Assembly: GCA_036308445.1 (NCBI GenBank)
Contig: JAXJVS010000042.1
Span: 1-64,000, forward strand
Direction: 5' to 3'
Source of the DNA: MGBC113645 sp036308445
GTDB lineage: Bacteria > Bacillota_I > Bacilli_A > Erysipelotrichales > Coprobacillaceae
Length of the DNA: 64,000 nucleotides
The notes under the pieces were generated by a model. The model had not been told where the DNA came from. It saw only the letters and a program-made list of their open reading frames with translations, and did no database searches. Shown here piece by piece: positions 8,666 through 18,053 of the stretch (positions are counted from its first letter, which is position 1; each line of letters opens with the position of its first letter). The translations under genes were made by a program, and so were the position numbers.

Positions 8666-9157
8666 ATGAAAAAAGTTGCAATTATTATGGGCTCTACAAG
8701 TGATTTATCAAAAGTGGAGCCAGCTATTGAAATTCTTAAGAGCTATGATGTAGAAGTCAGTGTAAGATGTTTATCAGCACATCGTGCTCACATTGGTTTA
8801 AGCAATTTTATAAAGGAAACTGAAACAGATGGTACTGAAGTGATTATTGCTGCTGCTGGAATGGCAGCTGCTTTACCTGGCGTAGTTGCTTCTCAAACAG
8901 TATTACCAGTTATTGGTGTACCTATTAGTGGTTCTACATTAGATGGAATGGATGCTTTGTTGTCAATTGTTCAGATGCCTTCTGGTATTCCGGTTGCTAC
9001 TGTGGCAATTAATGGAAGCAAGAATGCTGCTTATTTAGCACTTCAGATTATGGCTATTAAACATGAAGATATTAAGAATCAGTTATTAGATTATCGTAAA
9101 GAAATGGAAGTTGGCGCTATGAAAGCTAACGAAGAAGTTATTGAAAAATATAAATAG
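8666..9157 (+). CDS. purE: PurE, N5-CAIR mutase (class I)
   Basis: 163 residues from ATG 8666, with GAAAGGAT upstream; an earlier ATG falls in the hairpin region. It converts N5-CAIR to CAIR in IMP synthesis. MGSTSDLS opens the Rossmann-like domain, SAHR near 41 is the class I signature (class II enzymes carry a Lys here), and AAAGMAAALPGVVAS and MPSGIPVATVAI follow. Class I enzymes normally need PurK to make N5-CAIR, and no purK is visible in this window. Confidence 0.95.
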   Translation: MKKVAIIMGSTSDLSKVEPAIEILKSYDVEVSVRCLSAHRAHIGLSNFIKETETDGTEVIIAAAGMAAALPGVVASQTVLPVIGVPISGSTLDGMDALLSIVQMPSGIPVATVAINGSKNAAYLALQIMAIKHEDIKNQLLDYRKEMEVGAMKANEEVIEKYK

Positions 9158-9170
9158 GAGGATAAGAAAA

Positions 9171-9872
9171 ATGAAATTATTGTATGAAGGAAAAGCAAAA
9201 CAAGTTTATGAAACAGAAAATAGTGATGAATATGTGATTCACTATAAAGATGATGCTACTGCTGGTAATGGGGTTAAACATGATCAATTTGAAGGAAAAG
9301 GTGTATTAAATAACACTATTTCTTGTATTATTTTTGATATGTTAGAAGAAGCTGGAATCAAAACTCATATGATTGAAAAAATCAATGAAAGAGATATTAG
9401 AGTTAAGAAAGTGGATATCTTCCCATTAGAAGTTATTATTAGAAATATTACTACTGGTTCTTTCTGTAAAAGATTAGGTGCTAAAGAAGGTATTGTATTA
9501 GCTGAACCAATCTTTGAAATTTGTTATAAAAATGATGAATATGGTGATCCATTAATTAATGATGATCATGCTGTTGCATTAGGTTTGGCTACTAGAGAAG
9601 AATTAGCTTATATTAGACAATCTACTTTAAAAATTAATGAATTATTAAAAGAGTTCTTCTTAAAATTAAATTTAAAATTAGTTGATTTTAAGATTGAATT
9701 TGGTAAAACATCAGATGGTGAAATTTTATTAGCTGATGAAATTTCTCCAGATTCTTGTCGTTTATGGGATGTAGATACAAATCAAAAATATGATAAAGAT
9801 GTATTTAGACAAGATATTGGTGATTTAATTGAAACTTATAAAGCAGTTCTTGCAAGAATGGAAAATAAATAA
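9171..9872 (+). CDS. purC: PurC, SAICAR synthetase
   Basis: 233 residues from ATG 9171, preceded by AGGAGG 13 bases after purE. It joins CAIR and aspartate with ATP to give SAICAR. The N-terminal YEGKAKQVYE is the ATP-binding strand pair, RNITTGSFCKRLG supplies the substrate loop, and DEISPDSCRLWD is the family signature near 198-209. The length is typical of the short bacterial type. Confidence 0.97.
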   Translation: MKLLYEGKAKQVYETENSDEYVIHYKDDATAGNGVKHDQFEGKGVLNNTISCIIFDMLEEAGIKTHMIEKINERDIRVKKVDIFPLEVIIRNITTGSFCKRLGAKEGIVLAEPIFEICYKNDEYGDPLINDDHAVALGLATREELAYIRQSTLKINELLKEFFLKLNLKLVDFKIEFGKTSDGEILLADEISPDSCRLWDVDTNQKYDKDVFRQDIGDLIETYKAVLARMENK

Positions 9873-9888
9873 ATAAAGGAGATTAACA

Positions 9889-10914
9889 ATGGATTATAAA
9901 AAAGCTGGTGTAGATATTGAAGCTGGATATAAATCAGTTGAATTAATGAAAAAACATGTTAAGGAAACAATGAGACCTGAAGTTTTAGGTGGATTAGGTG
10001 GATTTGCTGGAGCTTTTGATTTAAGTGGTATTAAAAATATGGAAGAACCAGTATTATTATCTGGAACTGATGGTTGTGGTACAAAGGTTAAATTAGCATT
10101 TGTCATGGATAAACATGATACTATTGGTATTGATGCTGTAGCTATGTGTGTTAATGATATTGCTTGTTCTGGTGGTGAACCTTTATTCTTCTTGGATTAT
10201 ATTGCATGTGGTAAAAATTATCCTGAAAAGATTGCAACTATCGTAAGTGGTGTTGCTCAAGGTTGTATTCAGTCTGAATGTGCTTTAGTTGGTGGAGAAA
10301 CTGCTGAGCATCCAGGATTAATGCCTGAAGATGATTATGATTTAGCAGGATTCGCAGTTGGAGTTGTTGATAAGAAAGATATTATTGATGGTTCTAACAT
10401 TAAACCTGGTGATACTTTGATTGGTATAGCTTCAAGTGGTGTTCATAGCAATGGTTTTTCATTGGTAAGAAAAGTGTTTGAAATGACGAAAGAATCTTTA
10501 GATACATATTATGATGAATTAGGTAAAACATTAGGAGAAGCTTTAATTGAACCTACAAGAATTTATGTTAAAGCTTTAAAGAATGTAAAAAATGCTGGAG
10601 TTAAGATTGAAGGTTGTTCACATATTACAGGTGGTGGATTCTTTGAAAATGTACCTAGAATGTTACCTGAAGGTATTAAAGCTATTATTAAGAAAGATAG
10701 TTATAAAGTTCCACCAATCTTTGGATTGATTGCGAAAAATGGTAATGTGGCTGAAGATATGATGTATAATACATTTAATATGGGATTAGGTATGGTTATT
10801 GCAGTGGATCCTAGTGATGTAGATAAGGCTATGAATGCAATTAAAGATGCTGGTGATCAATGTTATGTTGTTGGTCATGTTGTTTCTGGTGATAAAGGAG
10901 TAGAATTATGCTAA
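9889..10914 (+). CDS. purM: PurM, AIR synthetase
   Basis: 341 residues. It closes the imidazole ring (FGAM to AIR, ATP dependent). DYKKAGVDIEAG at the N-terminus, SGTDGCGTKVKLA near 57-69, GGETAEHPG near 138 and HITGGGFFENVPR near 245 are all family motifs. It starts 16 bases after purC with AAGGAG and overlaps purN by seven bases, indicating translational coupling. Confidence 0.97.
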   Translation: MDYKKAGVDIEAGYKSVELMKKHVKETMRPEVLGGLGGFAGAFDLSGIKNMEEPVLLSGTDGCGTKVKLAFVMDKHDTIGIDAVAMCVNDIACSGGEPLFFLDYIACGKNYPEKIATIVSGVAQGCIQSECALVGGETAEHPGLMPEDDYDLAGFAVGVVDKKDIIDGSNIKPGDTLIGIASSGVHSNGFSLVRKVFEMTKESLDTYYDELGKTLGEALIEPTRIYVKALKNVKNAGVKIEGCSHITGGGFFENVPRMLPEGIKAIIKKDSYKVPPIFGLIAKNGNVAEDMMYNTFNMGLGMVIAVDPSDVDKAMNAIKDAGDQCYVVGHVVSGDKGVELC

Positions 10915-11498
10915 AGATAGCAGTATTTGTTTCTGGTGGAGGGACTGATTTACAATCAATTATTGATGCTGCTACTAATAAAGAAATCAATGTTGATATT
11001 AGATTGGTTATTTCTAATAGAAAGAAAGCATATGGATTAGAACGTGCTAAAAATGCTGGTATTAAAGCAGAGTGGATTAAGGATGAAGATATCATTCTTC
11101 AAAGATTAGAAGAAGAAGAGATTGACTTGATTGTATTAGCTGGTTATTTAGCTATTGTTTCAGAAAAGTTGATTAATAAGTATAAAAATAGAATTATTAA
11201 TATTCATCCATCATTGATTCCTTCTTTCTGTGGTCCTGGTTTTTATGGTTTACATGTTCATGAAGCTGCACTTAAAAGAGGTGTTAAGGTAAGTGGCGCA
11301 ACTGTTCATATTGTTTCACCTGTTGTAGATGGTGGACCAATTATCTTACAGGAAGCAGTAGATATTTCTGATTTAAAGACTGCTGAAGATATTCAAGCGA
11401 GAGTATTAGAAATAGAACATCGTATTTTACCAAAGGCTGTTGGCTTATTTGCTGATAATAGAATTAAAATTGAAGATGAAAGGGTAGAGATATTATGA
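10908..11498 (+). CDS. purN: PurN, GAR formyltransferase
   Basis: 196 residues. It transfers the formyl group of 10-formyl-THF to GAR. SGGGTDLQ is the phosphate loop. NIHPSLIPSF contains the catalytic Asn and His near 106-108, and VVDGGPII contains the catalytic Asp. It overlaps purM at the 5' end and purH by ATGA at the 3' end, so it is translationally coupled on both sides. The donor is supplied by Fhs at the head of the operon. Confidence 0.96.
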   Translation: MLKIAVFVSGGGTDLQSIIDAATNKEINVDIRLVISNRKKAYGLERAKNAGIKAEWIKDEDIILQRLEEEEIDLIVLAGYLAIVSEKLINKYKNRIINIHPSLIPSFCGPGFYGLHVHEAALKRGVKVSGATVHIVSPVVDGGPIILQEAVDISDLKTAEDIQARVLEIEHRILPKAVGLFADNRIKIEDERVEIL

Positions 11499-13018
11499 GA
11501 AGAGCATTAGTTTCTGTTACAAATAAAGATGGTGTTGTTGAATTTTGTAAAGGTCTTGAAAAGTTAGGTTTTGAAATTGTTTCTACAGGTGGAACAATGA
11601 AAAAATTAGTTGATGAAGGTGTTAAAGCTATTGCGATTGATGATGTTACAGGATTCCCTGAAATGTTAGATGGTAGAGTAAAAACTTTACATCCAAAAGT
11701 TCATGGTGGTTTATTATTTAGAAGAGATTTAGAAGAACATGTTAAGACTGTTGAAGAACATGGTATTATTCCTATTGATTTAGTATGTGTTAATTTATAT
11801 GAATTTGAAAAAGCTTTAAAGGCAGGTAAGCCTATGGCTGATATGATTGAAAATATTGATATTGGTGGTCCTTCTATGATTAGAAGTGCTGCTAAAAACT
11901 TTAAAGATGTTTTAATTGTTACTGATCCTGCTGATTATGATAAAGTATTAGAAGCTTTAGAAAATAATACTGATGATTATGATTTTAGATTAAATTTAGC
12001 TTATAAAGCATTTAGTACTACAGGTGCTTATGATGCGATGATTTCTAGATATTTTGCAGGTGTTGTTGGTGATGAATTCCCAGATACTTTAAATATTTCT
12101 TTAAAGAAAGTAGAACATTTACGTTATGGTGAAAACTCTCAACAGGCAGCTAATAAATATGAAGATCCATTTGTTCAAAAATCATTATTAGATTATGAAC
12201 AGTTACATGGTAAAGAAATTTCTTTCAATAATGTTAATGATTTATATGGCGCTGTTGCAGTTGTTAGAGAATTTGGTGATCAAATTGTGACTGCAGCTAT
12301 TAAGCATTCTACTCCTTGTGGTGTAGCTATTGGTGAAACTGGATATGATTCTTATATGAAAGCTTATGAAGCTGATCCTCAATCTATCTTTGGTGGAATT
12401 GTTGCAGTTAATTATAAAGTAGATAAAGCTACAGCAGAGCAGATGCACAAGATTTTCTTAGAAATTGTAGCTGCTCCTGACTTTGATGATGATGCTTTAG
12501 AAGTTTTAAAGAAAAAGAAAAATTTACGTATTTTAAAATTAAAGAATTTAGATGCTAGAGAAGCTAAATATGATATAAAATATTTAGAAGGTAAAGTATT
12601 AGTTCAACAATTAAATAAAGAAATGATTAAAGAAATGAAAGTTGTAACTGATGCTCAACCTACAGTAACTCAATTATCAGATATGGAATTTGGTATGAAA
12701 GTTGTTAAATATGTAAAATCTAATGCTATTTGTATTGTTAAAAATGGTGTGACTTTAGCTATTGGTGGTGGACAAACTTCACGTGTATGGGCTTTAGAAA
12801 ATGCTATTCATAATAATCAAGATAAAGATTTTGATGGTGCAGTTCTTGCAAGTGATGCTTTCTTCCCATTTAATGACTGTGTTCAAGTTGCAGTAGATGC
12901 TGGTATTAAAGCAATTATTCAACCAGGTGGTAGTGTAAGAGATCAAGATTCTATTGATTTATGTAATGAACATAATATCCCAATGGTATTTAGTGGATAT
13001 AGACATTTTAGACACTAG
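11495..13018 (+). CDS. purH: PurH, AICAR transformylase/IMP cyclohydrolase
   Basis: 507 residues, bifunctional, last two steps to IMP. The N-terminal MGS-like domain includes the phosphate-binding STGGTMKKL and DGRVKTLHPKVHGG near residues 61-74. The C-terminal formyltransferase domain has KHSTPCGVA near 270 and the distal SNAICIVKNG and GGGQTSRV. The protein shows a rather charged linker around residue 330-380 but no lesion. ATGA overlap with purN. Its substrate AICAR (ZMP) is the ligand class sensed by the ZTP riboswitch at the operon head. Confidence 0.96.
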   Translation: MRRALVSVTNKDGVVEFCKGLEKLGFEIVSTGGTMKKLVDEGVKAIAIDDVTGFPEMLDGRVKTLHPKVHGGLLFRRDLEEHVKTVEEHGIIPIDLVCVNLYEFEKALKAGKPMADMIENIDIGGPSMIRSAAKNFKDVLIVTDPADYDKVLEALENNTDDYDFRLNLAYKAFSTTGAYDAMISRYFAGVVGDEFPDTLNISLKKVEHLRYGENSQQAANKYEDPFVQKSLLDYEQLHGKEISFNNVNDLYGAVAVVREFGDQIVTAAIKHSTPCGVAIGETGYDSYMKAYEADPQSIFGGIVAVNYKVDKATAEQMHKIFLEIVAAPDFDDDALEVLKKKKNLRILKLKNLDAREAKYDIKYLEGKVLVQQLNKEMIKEMKVVTDAQPTVTQLSDMEFGMKVVKYVKSNAICIVKNGVTLAIGGGQTSRVWALENAIHNNQDKDFDGAVLASDAFFPFNDCVQVAVDAGIKAIIQPGGSVRDQDSIDLCNEHNIPMVFSGYRHFRH

Positions 13019-13028
13019 GAGGATATCA

Positions 13029-14282
13029 ATGAAAGTATTAATTATTGGAAGTGGTGGTCGTGAACATGCGATTGCTTATGCTTTAAATAAAAGTGAAAAA
13101 GTTGATGAAATTCATGCAATTCCAGGTAATCCTGGAATTGCTAAGATTGGGACTTGTCATAAAGGTAGTGTAGAAGATTTAGATGGTATTTTAAAATTTG
13201 TCGAAGAAAATGATATTAATTTTACAGTTATTGGTCCAGAAGTTCCTTTATGCATGGGATTAGCTGATTTATTAGAAGGTAAAGGTCATAAAGTTTTTGG
13301 TCCTACAAAAGTAGCTGCTACTTTAGAAGGAAGTAAAGCTTTCTCTAAGGATTTTATGGCGAGACATCATATTCCTACTGCTGCTTATAAAGAAGTCAAC
13401 AGTTATGATGAGGCCGTAGAAGCTTTAGTTGATTTTTCTTATCCTGTTGTTGTTAAAGCTGATGGTTTAGCTGCAGGTAAAGGTGTTGTTATTTGTGAAG
13501 ATGAGCAAATGGCAAAAGATACTTTAAAAGAGATGATGATTGAAGGTAGCTTAGATGGTGCTGGAAGTAAAGTTGTATTAGAAGAATTCTTAACTGGATT
13601 TGAATGTTCATTACTTTGCTTTGTAGATGGTGATACCATTGTACCAATGGTAAGTGCTAAAGATCATAAACAAGTATATGACGGAAATATTGGACCTAAT
13701 ACAGGAGGTATGGGAACTGTTTCACCTAATCCGTTTATGCCTGATAATATGGATGAAGTATTAAAGAAAGATATTTTAGATCCATTTATGGCTGGTTTAA
13801 AAGCAGATAATATGGATTATCGTGGAGTTGTATTTATTGGTTTAATGATTGAAAACAATAAAGCTAAAGTATTAGAATTTAATGTTCGTTTTGGTGATCC
13901 TGAAACTCAATCTATCCTACTTCGTTTAGATAGTGATTTATTTGATATTATGACAGCTGTATCAACGAGAACATTAAATACTGTTGATGTGAAATGGAAA
14001 GATGAACATGTTGCATGTTTAGTGCTTGCTAGTGGGGGATATCCAGGAAGTTATGAGAAAGGTAAAGTCATTACTGGATTAGAAGATGTTGATGATGATA
14101 TTATTGTTTTTCATGCTGGAACATCATTTAATGGAGATGATGTTGTGACAAGTGGAGGTCGTGTATTAAATATTTGTGCTTTAGGTTCTTCTTTAGAAGA
14201 AACAAGAGAAAAAGTATACAAGGCTGCTGATGTTATTGATTTTGAAGGTAAATATTATCGTAAAGATATTGGTCTTAATTAA
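13029..14282 (+). CDS. purD: PurD, GAR synthetase
   Basis: 417 residues from ATG 13029 (AGGAGG upstream), 11 bases after purH. It is an ATP-grasp ligase joining phosphoribosylamine and glycine. MKVLIIGSGGREHA is the N-domain start, VVKADGLAAGKGV near 143 is the ATP-binding strand, and NTGGMGTVSPNP and EFNVRFGDPETQ are the signature motifs. Its length is standard. Confidence 0.97.
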   Translation: MKVLIIGSGGREHAIAYALNKSEKVDEIHAIPGNPGIAKIGTCHKGSVEDLDGILKFVEENDINFTVIGPEVPLCMGLADLLEGKGHKVFGPTKVAATLEGSKAFSKDFMARHHIPTAAYKEVNSYDEAVEALVDFSYPVVVKADGLAAGKGVVICEDEQMAKDTLKEMMIEGSLDGAGSKVVLEEFLTGFECSLLCFVDGDTIVPMVSAKDHKQVYDGNIGPNTGGMGTVSPNPFMPDNMDEVLKKDILDPFMAGLKADNMDYRGVVFIGLMIENNKAKVLEFNVRFGDPETQSILLRLDSDLFDIMTAVSTRTLNTVDVKWKDEHVACLVLASGGYPGSYEKGKVITGLEDVDDDIIVFHAGTSFNGDDVVTSGGRVLNICALGSSLEETREKVYKAADVIDFEGKYYRKDIGLN

Positions 14283-14291
14283 TGGGGTGAA

Positions 14292-17200
14292 ATGATGAAT
14301 AAAGTTTATCGTATTTATGTAGAAAAAAGAAAAGAGTTTGCTGTAGAGGCTGCTGAAATCTTAGAAAACTTAAAAACACAATTAAAATTGAGTGATTTAG
14401 AAGCTTTAAGTGTTGTTAATCGTTATGATGTCCAAGGTGTTAGTGAAGAAGTATTGAATCAGGGAATTCCTACTATTTTAGCAGAACCTATGGTTGATGA
14501 TGTTTTAATGGAAGATTATCCAGTAAGTGATGGATCAATTGTGTTTGCAATTGAGTATCTTCCTGGTCAATATGATCAAAGAGCTGATGCTTGTGAACAA
14601 TGTTTTCAATTATTAACTGGAGAAAAGAATGTTAAAGTTAAATGTGCTAAGTTAATTGTATTAACTGGTGAATTAACAAAAGAGGATGTCAAACGTGTTC
14701 AAAACTATTTAATCAATCCGGTAGATCAGAGATTAGCTAATTTAGCAAAACCTGAAGATTTAGCAGATACTGAAGTGGTGATTAATCCTGTACCAGTAAT
14801 TGAAGGATTTATTAACTTTGATGACGAACAATTACATCAGTATATTAAAGATAATGGCATGGCTATGAACTATGATGATCTTAAAGTTACACAGGATTAT
14901 TTTAAAGATGAAGAACATAGAGATCCTACTGAAACTGAATTAAAGGTATTAGATACATATTGGTCTGATCATTGTCGTCATACAACATTTGCAACTATTA
15001 TTACTGATTTAGATATTGAAAGTGGAGCTTTCAAAGAAATATTAGCTAAAGATGTTGAAGATTATAAAACTTCTAGACATTTAGTTTATGGAGTAGATAC
15101 AAAACGTCCATTAACTTTAATGGATTTAGCAACTATCTCTATGAAAGAATTAAGAAAAACAGGATATTTAGATGATTTAGAAGTTTCTGAAGAAATTAAT
15201 GCTTGTTCAGTTGAATTGAAAGTCCACACAACAGATGGTGAAGAAGACTGGTTATTAATGTTTAAAAATGAAACACATAACCACCCAACAGAAATTGAAC
15301 CTTTTGGGGGAGCTGCAACTTGTTTAGGTGGAGCTATTCGTGATCCATTATCTGGTCGAGCATATGTATATCAATCTATGCGTATCACTGGTGCAGGTGA
15401 TCCTAGAAAATCATTAGATGAAACTTTAAAAGGAAAACTTCCTCAAAGAAAAATCTGTCAAGAAGCTGCTCATGGTTTTTCAAGCTATGGTAATCAGATT
15501 GGCTTGACTACTGGTTATGTTCATGAAATTTATGATGAAGGATATGTTGCGAAAAGAATGGAAGTGGGAGCAGTAGTAGCTGCTGCACCAAAAGAACAAG
15601 TGAAACGTTTAGAGCCTTTAAAAGATCATATTGTTTTATTGATTGGTGGTAGAACAGGTAGAGATGGTATTGGTGGAGCTACAGGTTCTTCTAAATCTCA
15701 TGAGTTAAAAACAACTACAACTGCTGGAGCTGAGGTTCAAAAAGGAAATCCAGTAGAAGAAAGAAAAATTCAAAGATTATTTAGAAACAAAGCTGTTTCT
15801 GAAAAAATTATTAGATGTAATGACTTTGGAGCAGGTGGGGTCTGTGTAGCAGTAGGAGAGCTTGCACCAGGTTTAAATATTAATTTAGATGCTGTATTAA
15901 AGAAATATGAAGGGTTAACTGGTACTGAGTTAGCTATTTCTGAATCTCAAGAACGTATGGCAATCGTTATTGAAGAAAAAGATGAAGAATTTATTAAACA
16001 AGCATGTTTTGATGAAAACTTAGAAGTGGTAAGAGTTGCAGTTGTAACTGATAATAATCGTTTAACTATGAATTATTTAGGACAAACTGTAGTTGATATT
16101 GATAGAGCATTCTTAGATAAAAATGGTGCTTCTCGTCATCAGAACATAGAAGTTAAATTACCAGATTTCGAAAATACTCCTTTTGATGAAGTTAAACAAA
16201 ATTCATTTATTGAAACTTCTAAGGAAGTATTAAGTCGTTTGTCTGTATGTGGTCAAAAAGGATTAATTGAAAGATTTGACTCTTCAATTGGTAATAATAC
16301 TGTATTGTCACCTTTTGGTGGTAGAACTTTAAGAACTGAAACGGAAGGTATGGCTGCATTAATTCCTGTACTAGGTAAAGAAACAACAACATGTTCTATT
16401 ATGAGTTATGGATATAATCCAGTTATTTCTAAATGGTCACCATATCATGGTAGTATGTATGCAATTGTTGAATCTGTAGCTAAGATTGTTGCTATGGGAG
16501 GAAATTATCATACAATTCGTTTCTCATTCCAGGAATATTTTGAAAAATTATTAGATGTTCCTTCTAAATGGGGTAAACCTTTTGCAGCATTACTAGGAGC
16601 TTATAGAGTACAATCTGAATTAAAATTACCTTCTATTGGTGGTAAAGATTCTATGTCTGGTTCTTTTGAAGATTTAGATGTTCCTCCGACATTAGTTTCA
16701 TTTGCAATTACTGGCGGGGATGTTAAATATGTAATGACTCCGGAATTAAAAGAAGCAGGACATACTTTAGTGGAATTTGTATTACCTAAAGATGAATTCT
16801 ATGTATATGATTTTGATGCATTAAAAGTTCAATATGATGCTATTATGGATTTAATGAAAGCTGGAAAAGTTTATAGTGCTTATACAGTTAAAGATGGTGG
16901 TATTATTGAAGCTGTTTATAAGATGGCGTTTGGTAATGCAGTAGGTGTTGAATTAAATAATGATTTAACACTAGAAACATTAGTTGAAAAGAATTATGGT
17001 AACATTATTGTTGAAGTAGAAAATGATGATGTTGTTGTATTAGAGAATACACGAATCATTGGTCATACAACTCATACTAATAGCATTGCTTATAACAATG
17101 AATTATTATCATTAGATGAAGCATATAAAGTATATGCTGATGTATTAGATGATGTATATCCTACAACTGCTATTGCTCCGACTCATGAAGTGATGATTAA

Positions 17201-18053
17201 AGATTGTAATGAAAGACCGGTATTAAAAGCTGCTAAAACTTACGATGAAGTTAATGTTGTTATTCCTGTATTCCCAGGAACGAACTGTGAATATGATTCA
17301 AAACGTGCTTTTGAAAAAGCTGGTGCAAAGGTTGAATTGGTATTGATTAGAAATAAAACAGAAGAAGATATTAAGAAATCTGTTGATGAATTAGAAGCTG
17401 CTATTAAAAATGCACAGATTATTATGATTCCAGGTGGATTTAGTGCTGGTGATGAACCAGAAGGTTCTGGTAAATTTATTGCAACAGTACTAAGAAATCC
17501 TAAATTAAGTAATGCTATTACTGATTTATTAGAAAATAGAGATGGTTTAATGATTGGTATTTGTAATGGATTCCAGGCTTTAGTGAAACTTGGATTATTG
17601 CCTTATGGTAAGATTAAAACTATGGATAAAAATGATCCAACATTAACATTTAATACGATTGGTCGTCACTTATCTCAAATGGTTAATACAAGAATTACTT
17701 CTATCAAATCTCCTTGGTTAGCAAATGTAAAAGTAGGGGATATTCATACTGTACCTATCAGTCATGGTGAAGGTCGTTTTGTTGCACCAAAAGAAGTATT
17801 AGAAGAATTATTTGAAAATGGTCAAGTATTTAGTCAGTATGTGGATGAGAAAGGTCAACCGACAATGGTTTCTCCTTATAATCCTAATGGTTCTATGATG
17901 GCTATAGAGGGTATTGTATCTAAAGATGGTAGAGTTATTGGAAAGATGGCTCATAGTGAACGTCAAGGAGATAATAGAAATAAGAATATTTATGGTGAAA
18001 TGGATCAGTTATTATTTGAAGCTGGTGTAAATTATTTTAAAGGTGGTAAATAA
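14292..18053 (+). CDS. purL: PurL, single-chain FGAM synthetase
   Basis: 1253 residues, a fusion of the functions that in Bacillus are split among PurS, PurL and PurQ. It makes FGAM from FGAR, glutamine and ATP. The order is an N-terminal PurS-like region, linker, two AIRS-type ATP-binding halves (NETHNHPTEIEPFGGAATC near 330; SIGGKDSMSG near 780) and a class I glutamine amidotransferase from about 985 (VFPGTNCEYDS). The amidotransferase has catalytic Cys in GICNGFQAL near 1092 and His/Glu in SHGEGRF near 1156. A GGGGTGAA site lies directly before two adjacent ATG codons, so the start could be 14292 or 14295. Confidence 0.96.
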   Translation: MMNKVYRIYVEKRKEFAVEAAEILENLKTQLKLSDLEALSVVNRYDVQGVSEEVLNQGIPTILAEPMVDDVLMEDYPVSDGSIVFAIEYLPGQYDQRADACEQCFQLLTGEKNVKVKCAKLIVLTGELTKEDVKRVQNYLINPVDQRLANLAKPEDLADTEVVINPVPVIEGFINFDDEQLHQYIKDNGMAMNYDDLKVTQDYFKDEEHRDPTETELKVLDTYWSDHCRHTTFATIITDLDIESGAFKEILAKDVEDYKTSRHLVYGVDTKRPLTLMDLATISMKELRKTGYLDDLEVSEEINACSVELKVHTTDGEEDWLLMFKNETHNHPTEIEPFGGAATCLGGAIRDPLSGRAYVYQSMRITGAGDPRKSLDETLKGKLPQRKICQEAAHGFSSYGNQIGLTTGYVHEIYDEGYVAKRMEVGAVVAAAPKEQVKRLEPLKDHIVLLIGGRTGRDGIGGATGSSKSHELKTTTTAGAEVQKGNPVEERKIQRLFRNKAVSEKIIRCNDFGAGGVCVAVGELAPGLNINLDAVLKKYEGLTGTELAISESQERMAIVIEEKDEEFIKQACFDENLEVVRVAVVTDNNRLTMNYLGQTVVDIDRAFLDKNGASRHQNIEVKLPDFENTPFDEVKQNSFIETSKEVLSRLSVCGQKGLIERFDSSIGNNTVLSPFGGRTLRTETEGMAALIPVLGKETTTCSIMSYGYNPVISKWSPYHGSMYAIVESVAKIVAMGGNYHTIRFSFQEYFEKLLDVPSKWGKPFAALLGAYRVQSELKLPSIGGKDSMSGSFEDLDVPPTLVSFAITGGDVKYVMTPELKEAGHTLVEFVLPKDEFYVYDFDALKVQYDAIMDLMKAGKVYSAYTVKDGGIIEAVYKMAFGNAVGVELNNDLTLETLVEKNYGNIIVEVENDDVVVLENTRIIGHTTHTNSIAYNNELLSLDEAYKVYADVLDDVYPTTAIAPTHEVMIKDCNERPVLKAAKTYDEVNVVIPVFPGTNCEYDSKRAFEKAGAKVELVLIRNKTEEDIKKSVDELEAAIKNAQIIMIPGGFSAGDEPEGSGKFIATVLRNPKLSNAITDLLENRDGLMIGICNGFQALVKLGLLPYGKIKTMDKNDPTLTFNTIGRHLSQMVNTRITSIKSPWLANVKVGDIHTVPISHGEGRFVAPKEVLEELFENGQVFSQYVDEKGQPTMVSPYNPNGSMMAIEGIVSKDGRVIGKMAHSERQGDNRNKNIYGEMDQLLFEAGVNYFKGGK